A stretch of 64,000 nt of DNA from F23-B02 sp963629425 (GCA_963629425.1 CAVGIU010000001.1:1-64000), one strand, 5' to 3'; positions 8,004 to 16,257 are shown, numbered from the stretch's first letter. The notes: generated by a model not told the origin, from the letters alone. Numbers and translations: made by a program.

Positions 8004-8846
8004 ATGAGTTTTACGGAAGCGTTGTGGCTATTTTTCATTTACGGCTTTGCCGGCTGGTGCGTTGAGGTAATATTCCACGCAGCCAACAAGGGCATATTCA
8101 TTAACCGCGGCTTTCTGATCGGCCCCATTTGCCCGATCTATGGCTATGGCCTTGTCGCGGTGGTTTGGGCGCTGACACCGATAAAGGACAACGTATTTTT
8201 GGTGTACACAGGCAGCGTCATCATATGCTCGGTGTTCGAGCTGATCGTCGGCTGGGCATCGGAAAAGTTCATGCATACACGTCTGTGGGACTACACCGAC
8301 AACGCATTCAACATCGGCGGCTATGTGTGCCTGAAGTTTTCGCTGCTGTGGGGCGTGGGCTGCATCTGCATCCTGTATATATTCCACCCGATGGCGATGA
8401 AGCTCGTCAGCCTCATTCAGTCGATACCGCACACGCACGGCAATGTGCTGATGGGTCTGCTGTCGGCCATGCTGCTTGCCGATCTCGGCATCACCGGCGT
8501 GAACGCGCTCAAGCTCGACGCGCACATGCACGCCATAGACGAGGTCGCAAAGGCGCTGGAAAAGGTGTCTTACGGCATCGGCGACGAGCTGACGGGAGGC
8601 ACGATCAAGGTGCAGGAACGCCGAGAGGGTGCCCAGGAGGATGCCGCCAAGCTCCGTGAAAGGCTCAGGGCGCGCCGCGAGGGCGCTCAGGAGGATGCCG
8701 CCGAGCTTCGCGAAAAGCTCAGGGCGCTGCTAGAGGAGCGCAACTTTGTCCACCGCCACCTGCTCAACGCCTTTCCGCGCCTGCGACAGGTGGAATATAA
8801 GTCCGCTTTTGAGCGCATCCAGGAGCATAGGAAGAAGAACAGATAG
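8004..8846 (+). CDS. CmpB-like membrane protein (putative ABC-transporter type IV family)
   Basis: 280 residues. Residues 1-165 contain about five hydrophobic segments and the features of the PF06541 family: FIYGFAGWCVEV at the start, GFLIGPICPIYGYG, and a VGWASEKFMHTRLWDYTD segment. Residues 195-245 carry two near-identical coiled-coil repeats (RREGAQEDAAKLRERLRA and RREGAQEDAAELREKLRA). No ATP-binding partner lies nearby, so the family name should not be taken as proof of transport. Its ribosome site is supplied by the upstream repeat. Confidence 0.8.
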   Translation: MSFTEALWLFFIYGFAGWCVEVIFHAANKGIFINRGFLIGPICPIYGYGLVAVVWALTPIKDNVFLVYTGSVIICSVFELIVGWASEKFMHTRLWDYTDNAFNIGGYVCLKFSLLWGVGCICILYIFHPMAMKLVSLIQSIPHTHGNVLMGLLSAMLLADLGITGVNALKLDAHMHAIDEVAKALEKVSYGIGDELTGGTIKVQERREGAQEDAAKLRERLRARREGAQEDAAELREKLRALLEERNFVHRHLLNAFPRLRQVEYKSAFERIQEHRKKNR

Positions 8847-8854
8847 CTATTTTC

Positions 8855-9092
8855 AGAGGCGCACGGACGCTGCTGCGGATATATTTATTGCTGTAGCCCG
8901 GTGCCGAAAATGCTGACAAAACCGGCTTTGCAGCGCACTGCGGTGTTACACCGCCTCATGTGCGGAACGGGTCAGTTTTGCACCAAATCAGCACAATTTT
9001 AAGTAGTTCAAGACGTTACGGTTTATACAGATGCTCCGAACCGGGCATCTGTAATATATGTATGGGTACAGCGTAAATTCGCTATTAAAGAG
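8855..9092. repeat. Interspersed repeat, copy C, ending at the ClC start codon
   Basis: Opens AGAGGCGCACGGACGC soon after the previous stop, contains the shared TTTTGCACCAAATCAGCACA piece and CCGAACCGGGCATC near the end. The last bases are an AGCG/CGCT hairpin (9070-9083) and ATTAAAGAG before the ATG. The ribosome site at the expected place is degenerate (GGGT instead of AGGAG). Confidence 0.8.
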
Positions 9093-10346
9093 ATGGAGAA
9101 GTTTAAGAGCGACGCTATACGCGTCGGAAAATATTTCAGAACATTTTACCGTTGGGTGCTCCTGTCGGTCGTGACGGGGCTCGTGTGCGGCCTTGTAGGC
9201 TCCGCGTTCCACCTGACGGTCGATTTTGTCACGGGCTTCAGGGCGCAGCACCGGTGGCTCGTATTTCTGCTGCCTGTCGGCGGCCTTGCCATCGCGTTTA
9301 TCTACCGCGTCAGCAAGACCGAGGGCGAGGGCACAAACAACATCATCGACTCGATCCACGACGGAGACAAAGTTCCCATACTGCTCGTGCCGGTCATCTT
9401 TGCCGCGACTGCGCTCACGCACCTGTTCGGCGGCTCGGCCGGGCGCGAGGGCGCGGCGCTTCAGATCGGCGGCGGCATCGGCTACCGCGTCGGGCGGCTT
9501 TTGAAGCTTGACGATAAGGATATGCGCCTTGTGACGCTGTGCGGCATGAGTGCGGTGTTCGCGGCGCTGTTCGGAACACCGCTGACCGCGACCATATTCG
9601 CGCTCGAGGTTATCTCGGTCGGCATACTGTACTACTCGGGGCTCATCCCCTGCCTTGTCGCGTCGGTGACGGCCTACGGCGTGTCATTGCTGTTCGGTAT
9701 CGCGCCGATGCGCTACTCTGTCGCGCTGTCGCCGCTGGAGATCGGTCTTTTGCTGCGCGTGTGCCTGCTCGCTGTGGTCTGCGCGCTCGTGAGCATCGCG
9801 TTTTGCATTGCGATGCACAAAACGGAGCAATTTGCGGCCAAAAAGGTCAAAAACATCTATCTTCGTGCATTTATCGGCGGCATTATCGTCATTGCGCTTA
9901 CGCTCATCGTCGGAAACGAGAGCTATAACGGCATCGGCACGGACATCATTGCCTCCGCCCTCGGCGAGGGCAAGGCTCCGACCTGGGGATTTCTGTGGAA
10001 GATAATTTTCACTGCCGTGACCATCGGCTTCGGATTCAAGGGCGGCGAGATCGTGCCTACGATGTTCATCGGCGCGGCGCTCGGCTGTACCGTTGGGCCT
10101 CTGCTGGGCATATCGTCGCAGTTTGCCGCCGCCATCGCACTGATCGCTGTCTTCTGCGGTGCGGTCAACTGCCCGATCGCATCGATCATTCTCTCGGTAG
10201 AGCTGTTCGGCTCGGGTGAGCTGCTGTACTTCGCACTCGCCTGCGGCATATCCTACATGCTCTCGGGCTACTTCGGCCTGTACAGCAGTCAGAAGATCAT
10301 GTACTCCAAGACCCGCGCCGAGTTCATAAACCGCTACGCCCGATAG
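9093..10346 (+). CDS. ClC-family anion transporter
   Basis: 417 residues, about ten membrane helices, no C-terminal CBS domains. The gating-glutamate motif is GSAGREGAALQIG with Glu near 119. The usual GSGIP anion motif is replaced by GEGTNN at 78-83, and the later segment is FGFKGGEIVPTMFIGAALG. Such deviations occur in the fluoride-exporting branch of ClC proteins, so chloride versus fluoride specificity is open. No fluoride riboswitch was seen upstream; the leader is an interspersed repeat. Confidence 0.88.
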   Translation: MEKFKSDAIRVGKYFRTFYRWVLLSVVTGLVCGLVGSAFHLTVDFVTGFRAQHRWLVFLLPVGGLAIAFIYRVSKTEGEGTNNIIDSIHDGDKVPILLVPVIFAATALTHLFGGSAGREGAALQIGGGIGYRVGRLLKLDDKDMRLVTLCGMSAVFAALFGTPLTATIFALEVISVGILYYSGLIPCLVASVTAYGVSLLFGIAPMRYSVALSPLEIGLLLRVCLLAVVCALVSIAFCIAMHKTEQFAAKKVKNIYLRAFIGGIIVIALTLIVGNESYNGIGTDIIASALGEGKAPTWGFLWKIIFTAVTIGFGFKGGEIVPTMFIGAALGCTVGPLLGISSQFAAAIALIAVFCGAVNCPIASIILSVELFGSGELLYFALACGISYMLSGYFGLYSSQKIMYSKTRAEFINRYAR

Positions 10347-10625
10347 TTTTAGAGGCGCACCAAGGCTGTACCTATACATAAATTACAGGTGCCCGGTATC
10401 GAAACTCCGGTGGAAACCGTGATGTTTTGCACGATGTCGGTGCGGAGCAAATTTGCCGGTGCCCGGTGTTGAAAATGCCGACGAAACCATAATGTTTCGC
10501 GTAACGCGAAATTGTGCTATATTAGTGCAAAATTTGTCGCATCCTTTCCGTTGGATGCTGTTTTCTGCGCACTTTCCGGTCGGGATACCGCAATATATGT
10601 ATCGGCACAATGTAAATGCTCCACT
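10347..10625. repeat. Interspersed repeat, copy D1
   Basis: Starts AGAGGCGCACC after the ClC stop and holds two tandem left-arm units (10386 and 10456, each beginning GGTGCCCGGT) and one right arm (GTCGGGATACCGCAATATATG). Unlike copies A, B, C, E and G it does not end at a start codon but runs into a terminator. Confidence 0.75.
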
Positions 10626-10665
10626 AAAAAAGAGAGTGCAGACCTAAATCTGCTCTCTCTTTTTT
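10626..10665. terminator. Bidirectional intrinsic terminator
   Basis: Stem AGAGAG-GCAGA (10631-10642) with TCTGC-TCTCTCT (10649-10660), one bulged T, flanked by A6 and T6 tracts. Suits termination of the ClC transcript. Confidence 0.75.
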
Positions 10666-10668
10666 GTT

Positions 10669-10903
10669 TCACCTCATCCGCCGCCGTTGGCGGCACCTTC
10701 CCCTCAAGGGGAAGGCAAGGGTGCGAATGTATTTGCACCAAATCAGAACAACAACTGCGTAGAGCGACCCCTCAGTCAGCTTCGCTGACAGCTCCCCTTA
10801 CGCAGGAGGAGCCAATGTGGGCGGCACAAGACAGGTTTTTTCGGCACTTTCGATACCGGGCTGCCGCAATACGCATATCGGTAGGTGCGTCCGTGCGCCT
10901 CCG
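10669..10903. repeat. Interspersed repeat, copy D2, with nested CACCTCATCCG repeat
   Basis: Carries the nested unit CACCTCATCCGCCGCCG ... GGGGAAGGC ... CCCTCAGTCAGCTTCGCTGACAG ... GGAGCCAATG (10671-10815), about 145 bp and clearly the same as that inside copy A, followed by the right arm CGATACCGGGCTGCCGCAATACGC. No gene. Confidence 0.8.
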
Positions 10904-10932
10904 AAAAGACCCCCATGGAAACCATGGGGGTC
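10904..10932 (-). terminator. Terminator hairpin with U tract (distal copy) for the hypA transcript
   Basis: GACCCCCATGG / CCATGGGGGTC hairpin (10908-10932) with loop AAA; on the minus strand it is followed by TTTT. An identical hairpin lies at 11142-11166 and a 209-bp element separates them. Confidence 0.75.
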
Positions 10933-11141
10933 ACAGACTGTCAAAGAACCTATGCTGCCAGGTCAAGCAACAGAGTAGCGGGGGAGCTCGAGGGGGTAAG
11001 ACCCGCCTCGAATTTGATTTGCCGCCACATAAAAAGCCTTGAATCAAGGCTTTTTGCGAAGCGCCATTTTGAACGCTTCAAAATGGCCGGCGGCATTGGC
11101 GCAGTCAAAAAAGTTTATTTCGAACTTTTTTGACAAGCTGA
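10933..11141. repeat. 210-bp structured element, copy 2
   Basis: Same element as 5610-5819 in the opposite orientation relative to the upstream gene. It begins CAGACTGTCAAAG and ends CTTTTTTGACAAGCTGA. Helices correspond to copy 1: closing GCCGCC (11021-11026) with GGCGGC (11089-11094), AAAGCCTTGA with TCAAGGCTTT, and CCATTTTGAA with TTCAAAATGG, differing from copy 1 by paired changes. The core GAGCTCGAGGGGGTAAGACC is at about 10984-11003. Confidence 0.75.
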
Positions 11142-11166
11142 GACCCCCATGGAAACCATGGGGGTC
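11142..11166 (-). repeat. Proximal copy of the hypA terminator hairpin
   Basis: Identical in arms and loop to 10908-10932, located six bases after the hypA stop codon (minus strand), without a U tract on its downstream side. Confidence 0.8.
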
Positions 11167-11172
11167 AAAATT

Positions 11173-11520
11173 TCAGTCCTCGGGTATATGGATCTCGCGG
11201 ATGAGGAAATCCCTGCCCGAAAGTATGGTTTTTTCAAAGCTGCCGCAGTTCGGGCAATAGCCCTCGTGCTCGATGACGTTAAAGAGCTCATTGCACTCAT
11301 CGCACTCGGCCATGCCGGGGATGACGTTTATGATGAGCTTCGTGTCCTTCAGGAACGTATCCTCGACCACGACGGGATAGATATCCTCAACATACTTCGG
11401 AATGACCAGCGACAGCTCGCCGATATCCAGAACGATCTCGGCCACCTCCGCGATATTATTCTCTTTGGCAAAGTCCGTGACGGTCTTGACCACCGAGCGG
11501 ACGACGCCTATCTCATGCAT
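11173..11520 (-). CDS. hypA: Hydrogenase maturation nickel chaperone HypA
   Basis: 115 residues. HypA delivers nickel to NiFe hydrogenase (and in some bacteria urease). The invariant MHE start with nickel-binding His2 is present, as are the zinc-knuckle cysteines in CDEC (73-76) and CPNC (89-92). Downstream of the large flavoprotein gene by 12 bases, so co-transcribed. No other hyp gene or hydrogenase is in the window, so its client is unknown; it may serve the flavoprotein's hydrogenase partner elsewhere. Confidence 0.92.
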   Translation of the reverse strand: MHEIGVVRSVVKTVTDFAKENNIAEVAEIVLDIGELSLVIPKYVEDIYPVVVEDTFLKDTKLIINVIPGMAECDECNELFNVIEHEGYCPNCGSFEKTILSGRDFLIREIHIPED

Positions 11521-11532
11521 GGTGCGGCTCCT

Positions 11533-14184
11533 TTACTTTCTTGCGATCTTCTTGGTGGCGAGCTTCGCGACCGCAGCGGGAGCGTTTCCTACCGCGCCGA
11601 GCAGCGCCTTGAAGTACGGTGCGCCGACATAGTCGGTGACCTTCTCGAGGTGGATCGCGTCGAACTTGCACTTGGTGGTGCAGATGCCGCAGCCCACGCA
11701 GAGGCTCTCGTCGACGACGGCCGCGCCGCAGCCGAGGCAGCGGGAGGTCTCGATCTTCATCTGCTCCTCGGTGAGGGTGCCGCGCAAATCCTTGAAGGTC
11801 TTCTTTGCTTCCTTGGCAGAGCCCGCGGCTGCCTTCTGCCTGGGGGCAGTGTCGAAGCCCGCGACGGAGATGCCTGCGGTTGCGGTGTTCATAGCCTTAT
11901 AATCGCGTCTGTCGCGGCCGATGACCTGCGACTGGCCGGGATGTACATAGCGGTGGATGGAGACAGCGCCCTCCTTGCCTGCCGCGATAGCATCGATGGC
12001 AAACTTCGGTCCGGTGACGACGTCGCCGCCCGCGAATACGTCGGGAACGCTGGTCTGATAGCTGGGCATAGAAACCTTGACCTCGCCCTTTGCGCCGGTA
12101 TCGATGCACTGCATACCGCCGAGGTCGATCTTCTGACCGATGGCGGAGATGACCGCAGAGACACTCAGCGTCTCGAACTTGCCGGTACCGACGGGTTTTC
12201 CGGCCTTGAGCTCCATGGTCTCGACCTTGAGAGTCTCGGCCTTGCCCTCGCCGCCGATCTCGACCGGTGCGGCCAGGAACATGAACTTCACGCCCTCTTC
12301 GATGGCCTCTTCGACCTCATCGTCGGCAGCAGGCATAGCGTCACGGTCGCGGCGGTAGACGACGGTGGTCTTCGCGCCGAGGCGGACTGCCGCGCGCGCA
12401 ACGTCGATGGCGACATTGCCGCCGCCGATGACGGCGACGTTCTTGCCGATGGCGGGCTTCTCGCCGAGGTTTACCTCGCGCACNNNNNNNNNNCCGGTGA
12501 ACACGCCGGGCAGCTCGTCACCCGGGCAGCCGACCTTTGCGCCCTTGGACGCGCCGACCGCGAGATAGAAGGCCTTGAAGCCCTGCTCGCGCAGCTTATC
12601 GAGCGAGATGTCCTTTCCGACTTCAACGCCGGTCTTGAACTTTACGCCCAGCTCCTTGAGAACCTCGATCTCGGCCTTGATAACGTCTTTTTCGAGGCGG
12701 AAGGAGGGGATGCCCATGGTGAGCATGCCGCCGAGCGCCTTTTCTTTTTCATATACGGTTACGGGGTATCCCTTGACGGCGAGATAGTACGCGCAGCTCA
12801 GGCCGGCAGGACCCGCGCCGATGACCGCGATCTTCTCCTCATAGGGTCTGCCGAGCTGATTGACCATTTTGGGAACGAAGCGGTGCTTTGCCTCGAGATC
12901 CTTCTCGGCGATGAACTTCTTTATATCGTCGATGGCGATAGGAGCGTCGATATCGCCGCGGGTGCAGGCATCCTCGCAGGCCTTGTTGCAGATGCGGCCG
13001 CAGACTGCCGGGAAGGGATTTTCCTTCTTTATGAGCTCAAGAGCCTCTGTGTAGCGGCCCTGAGAGGCGAGCTTTATGTAGCCCTGAACGGGAACGTGAG
13101 CCGGGCACTGTGCCTTGCAGGGCGCGGTGCCGGATTCCATAACGTCGGTGCGGGTGGTGCGGTAATCGACGTTATAGCTCTTCTTATCCCAGGGCACTTC
13201 CTTATCCGACTGATATGCGTCGGAGATATGCGGATCGGTGGTGCACAGCTTCTGACCGAGGCGAACGGCGTTGGGCTGGCAGTTTTCGACGCACTGGCCG
13301 CAGGCGACGCACTTGTCCTTATCGACCTTTGCGATGAAGTTCGAGCTCACGCCCTCGGGAGCGCGGAACATTTCCGTTATGCGCAGCGCGTAGCAGGAGC
13401 AGCCGCAGCAGTTGCAGATGGCGGTGACATCGTCAAAGCCGGGAGCCTGGTTTACGTCGTGGACAAGGCCGTTATCCTCGGCACGCTTGAGTATCTCATA
13501 GGCCTCTTCCTTGCTGATGAGGCGGTGCTCGCCGTTTTTGGAGAAGTTGATGGCATTGTCATTGATATACATGCACATATCCTCTTCCAGATGTCCGCAG
13601 CCCTCGCCCATGAGGCGGCGCGAACGGCGGCAGGAGCACGGGCCGACAGAGATGGCGGTTGCGTTTTCGATGATGGTGCTCAGCTCGTCGTATGACGCTG
13701 CGTGAGTGTTGTTCTCGATAGCGCTCATAACGGGCATTACGCGCATGAAGTTAACGCCTTTGCCGAGGACAGGAGCGAGCATGCCGACGCGGATGCGTGT
13801 GTACTCCTCAAAGCAGACGCCGAGGTCGGGATATTTCTCGCACTGCTCGCGGTTGCCGAGGATGCCCTCCATGATGCCGGGAACCCAAATAGGATAGTAG
13901 TAAAAAGGATTTTCGCCGTGATAGCGAACACGGATGACTCCGGCTTTTACGAGCTTATCGCACTGTTCCTGCGTAAACTCGACGCTTTTCTTCGCCTTCT
14001 TTGCCAGATCCTCGACTGAAAAGTCATTCTCCAAACGCATGCGCATCATAATCGCGCACATATCGTCGTCAACGATGGGAGCGAGTATCCGGTACTCGGG
14101 ATCCTTATAGGTGATGCCGGTGTAGGTCAGGCTTTCAAGACTTATCTTGGTTGCCAGCGCAAGGATATTAGGTCTGTTTGCCAT
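11533..14184 (-). CDS. Multidomain iron-sulphur flavoprotein oxidoreductase (GltD-like)
   Basis: 883 residues, interrupted by ten N that keep the frame. Residues 1-270 form an unfamiliar Cys-containing region (GPCSCRRSRR, CNCCGCSC). A ferredoxin-like cluster CVACGQCVENC follows at about 290. Residues 345-430 match the glutamate-synthase small-subunit N-terminal [4Fe-4S] helix (CKAQCPAHVPVQGYI, CGRICNKACEDAC). FAD site IGAGPAGLSCAYYLA and NAD(P) site IGGGNVAIDVARAA complete a GltD/DPYD-type core. A C-terminal ferredoxin (CLGCG, CVGCGICTTKC) ends it. Likely shuttles electrons between NAD(P)H and ferredoxin; partner unknown. AGGGGGAAACAAC precedes the ATG. Confidence 0.85.
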   Translation of the reverse strand: MANRPNILALATKISLESLTYTGITYKDPEYRILAPIVDDDMCAIMMRMRLENDFSVEDLAKKAKKSVEFTQEQCDKLVKAGVIRVRYHGENPFYYYPIWVPGIMEGILGNREQCEKYPDLGVCFEEYTRIRVGMLAPVLGKGVNFMRVMPVMSAIENNTHAASYDELSTIIENATAISVGPCSCRRSRRLMGEGCGHLEEDMCMYINDNAINFSKNGEHRLISKEEAYEILKRAEDNGLVHDVNQAPGFDDVTAICNCCGCSCYALRITEMFRAPEGVSSNFIAKVDKDKCVACGQCVENCQPNAVRLGQKLCTTDPHISDAYQSDKEVPWDKKSYNVDYRTTRTDVMESGTAPCKAQCPAHVPVQGYIKLASQGRYTEALELIKKENPFPAVCGRICNKACEDACTRGDIDAPIAIDDIKKFIAEKDLEAKHRFVPKMVNQLGRPYEEKIAVIGAGPAGLSCAYYLAVKGYPVTVYEKEKALGGMLTMGIPSFRLEKDVIKAEIEVLKELGVKFKTGVEVGKDISLDKLREQGFKAFYLAVGASKGAKVGCPGDELPGVFTXXXXVREVNLGEKPAIGKNVAVIGGGNVAIDVARAAVRLGAKTTVVYRRDRDAMPAADDEVEEAIEEGVKFMFLAAPVEIGGEGKAETLKVETMELKAGKPVGTGKFETLSVSAVISAIGQKIDLGGMQCIDTGAKGEVKVSMPSYQTSVPDVFAGGDVVTGPKFAIDAIAAGKEGAVSIHRYVHPGQSQVIGRDRRDYKAMNTATAGISVAGFDTAPRQKAAAGSAKEAKKTFKDLRGTLTEEQMKIETSRCLGCGAAVVDESLCVGCGICTTKCKFDAIHLEKVTDYVGAPYFKALLGAVGNAPAAVAKLATKKIARK
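12484..12493. other. Run of 10 N inside the flavoprotein gene
   Basis: Assembly gap. The codons lost lie between GVFT and REVNLG, where GltD relatives usually have five residues, so the gap length appears about right and the frame is intact. Confidence 0.95.
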
Positions 14185-14270
14185 GTTGTTTCCCCCTGTT
14201 TTAATTTTAAATGTGTATCTTCTTCGGTTTTATATTGGTCTATAGACTTTTATACCATGAAGCCATACAT

Positions 14271-14356
14271 NNNNNNNNNNNNNNNNNNNNNNNNNNNNNN
14301 NNNNNNNNNNNNNNNNNNNNNNNNNNNNNNNNNNNNNNNNNNNNNNNNNNNNNNNN
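14271..14356. other. Run of 86 N in the intergenic region
   Basis: Assembly gap between the divergent flavoprotein and YkvI-type transporter promoters. Regulatory sites for either gene may be hidden. The flanks (14185-14270 and 14357-14700) are AT-rich with no reading frame of note. Confidence 0.95.
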
Positions 14357-14695
14357 GTCAATTATTTAGCGGTGTCATTTTGCGCCGGCATATGAAACTG
14401 CACATATTGATGCTCGGAAATCATGTTTAAACGCCGCAAATCCTTGAAACTGTACGTTTTTTTGCTCAGAACAATTATTTACCACGCTTTTTCTTCGTTC
14501 ATGCAAAAAATTTAAAATTTTTGACTATTTCATTTATATGAATTAATTTTTAATTTTTTTTGAACGTTTTTTATCTGTTTTAGTGAAATCAGTGAAAATT
14601 GCATATTTGTTGAATTTTTGACAGTCGATTTTTATTAAATTTATCGGCTCAAATATTGACGCATTGTAAACTCGAATGTAAAATATGCTTGCGTT

Positions 14696-14725
14696 TTGAA
14701 AGAAACCTTAACTTAATCCTATAAT
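14696..14725 (+). promoter_or_regulatory. Promoter for the YkvI/ketopantoate-reductase operon
   Basis: TTGAAA (14696-14701), 18-base spacer, TATAAT (14720-14725). The predicted start near 14732 gives a leader of about 280 bases before the transporter ATG. Confidence 0.7.
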
Positions 14726-14730
14726 GCGTA

Positions 14731-14892
14731 AGACAATTCCGCAGGGACTCCCCCGACGGAATTCAACGGGCAAGAAGCAGCCCGTTTGTCTTCCGCGGAA
14801 AGATTTTTCTCTCCGGTGAAGCCCTGTTGACCAAGGAATTGTTTTTGCGAACTGTTCCTTCGGATCGGCAGGGACTTTGTTTTTGTTTTAAC
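14731..14892 (+). ncRNA. Structured 5' leader of unknown class, with possible attenuator
   Basis: ACAATTCC (14733-14740) can pair with GGAATTGT (14835-14842) and CAGGG with CCCTG (14822-14826), enclosing an ACGGGC/GCCCGT hairpin (about 14766-14785). A second weak hairpin GTTCCT/AGGGAC (14854-14875) is followed by a T-rich run TTTGTTTTTGTTTT, which would serve as a terminator. Downstream (14893-15013) holds another G/C hairpin around 14932-14955. The layout of compact fold, terminator and gene fits a riboswitch or attenuator, but I do not recognise a known class. Confidence 0.45.
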
Positions 14893-15013
14893 AAAACGTG
14901 CACGAGTCAGAACATTTTTCCGTAGCTTTGCCCCGCGGTTGAGGAGCCGCCGCGCGAAGAAGGAAATGTTAGACCAAAATAGAAGAGACTTAGAAAAAAA
15001 GGAGAGTCAAATC

Positions 15014-16219
15014 ATGAACAACAAAGCAGCCAAGGGCACATGGGCGGCCGCATTTACGGTCGGTTCCGTGTGGTTCGGCACCCACGTAGGCGGTGGCTTC
15101 GCCTCCGGTAACCAGGTAGTCAGCTATTTCTCGCAGTACGGCATTTGGGCCGCTGTTCTTCCCCTTCTCGCAATGGGCATACTCGCACTCGTGATGTACA
15201 CCGTCATGAAGTTTGCAAAGCTCAGCGGATTTACAAACTACAAAGATACCTTCGCAGCTCTTTATCCGAAGCCCTGGATGGAGGTCTTCTTTGAGATATT
15301 CTACATCGTCATCCTGCTCGCAGCCGTCGCGGCCGCAGTCGCAGGCGCAGGCGAAGTTCTCGCAAACTTCTTCGGCGTTGACTATTCCGTGACCGCAAAC
15401 AAGCTTCTCTTCAACCTCATCATCGTTGCGGTCCTCATCGTACTGAGCATCTTCGGCGTTAAGCTCGTTGTCGCAGCTTCCACCGTTCTTTCCATCGCAA
15501 TTCTTATTTCCACCGCAGTTGTCGTCATCGCAGGCTTTGCCGCAGACTTCGACACTATCAGCGCACAGCTCCTGGCCGAGAACGGCCTTGAGGCAGCGGT
15601 TCATGTCGACAATGTCGGCCAGGCCATTTGGCGCGGCGTATTTGTCTACGCTGCATTCCAGTGCGTATCCATCCCCGCAATGATCGCCGCGAGCGAGGGT
15701 CTGACCCTCAAGGGCGTAAAGCGCGCAAACATCCTCGGCTGGCTCATGAACGGCCTTGCACTGGCTGCATCGACCGCAATGCTCGCCCGCTGGTATCCGC
15801 TGCTCAAGGCACTCCAGGACGGCGGCGTTGCAGGCTTCACCACCGCAGCGAGCGGCATCCCCAACCAGACCGTTCTGACCCTCGTCGGCATCAAGTGGCT
15901 GATGGCGATCTTCAGCGTCCTGCTGTTCAGCGCATTCGTATCCACCAGCGTCACCCTCGTATTCACCATGATCCAGCGCTTCCAGGGCTACTGCATGCCC
16001 AACACCATCAAGAACGAGAAGGTTCGCGGCGTTATCGTCGGCGTTATCGTCATCGCCATCTGCTTCGCGATCTCCCTGCTCGGCCTCGGCAACATCATCA
16101 AGTACGCTTACGGCTACGACGGCTACTACGCCATCCTCGTTATCTTCCTGCCCGTCCTGATCTGGGGCATCCCCAAGGTCAAGAAGCTCTCGGCAGAGAA
16201 GAAGGCAGAGCTCGAATAA
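15014..16219 (+). CDS. YkvI family membrane transporter
   Basis: 401 residues with about ten membrane helices and the N-terminal signature WFGTHVGGGFASGNQ of COG3949 (YkvI), a distant branch of the amino acid/sodium symporter fold. The ATG at 15014 follows AAAGGAGAG at proper distance; the longer frame from 14939 runs back through the leader. Codon use is strongly biased (AAG, GAG, ATC, TTC, GCA), suggesting high expression. It heads an operon with two ketopantoate-reductase-like enzymes, so a 2-oxo acid or pantoate-related substrate is a reasonable guess. Confidence 0.82.
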   Translation: MNNKAAKGTWAAAFTVGSVWFGTHVGGGFASGNQVVSYFSQYGIWAAVLPLLAMGILALVMYTVMKFAKLSGFTNYKDTFAALYPKPWMEVFFEIFYIVILLAAVAAAVAGAGEVLANFFGVDYSVTANKLLFNLIIVAVLIVLSIFGVKLVVAASTVLSIAILISTAVVVIAGFAADFDTISAQLLAENGLEAAVHVDNVGQAIWRGVFVYAAFQCVSIPAMIAASEGLTLKGVKRANILGWLMNGLALAASTAMLARWYPLLKALQDGGVAGFTTAASGIPNQTVLTLVGIKWLMAIFSVLLFSAFVSTSVTLVFTMIQRFQGYCMPNTIKNEKVRGVIVGVIVIAICFAISLLGLGNIIKYAYGYDGYYAILVIFLPVLIWGIPKVKKLSAEKKAELE

Positions 16220-16229
16220 AACTACTCTC

Positions 16230-16257
16230 AAACACCACCGGTTTTCCGGTGGTGTTT
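16230..16257 (+). terminator. Hairpin between transporter and first dehydrogenase, probable partial terminator
   Basis: AACACCACCGG / CCGGTGGTGTT around a TTTT loop, followed by only three T. It likely reduces read-through into the next gene or stabilises the upstream mRNA end. Confidence 0.6.

Noticed and set aside
8855..9092. Fluoride riboswitch before the ClC gene
   Set aside because: The conserved pseudoknot core is not seen; the whole leader is accounted for by the interspersed repeat.
11149..13695. An 848-codon open frame on the plus strand
   Set aside because: It lies antisense to hypA and the flavoprotein gene, has no recognisable motif or ribosome site and follows from the high GC codon pattern of the real gene. 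Long antisense frames over feoB, addA and murB were rejected for the same reason.
14766..14785. SRP RNA-like AAGCAGCCC segment
   Set aside because: Only a short chance match; the GGAA-loop helix of SRP RNA is missing.
14731..14892. 6S RNA
   Set aside because: The 5' and 3' ends pair, but the long regular helix with a central bubble is absent and the transcript reads into a coding gene.
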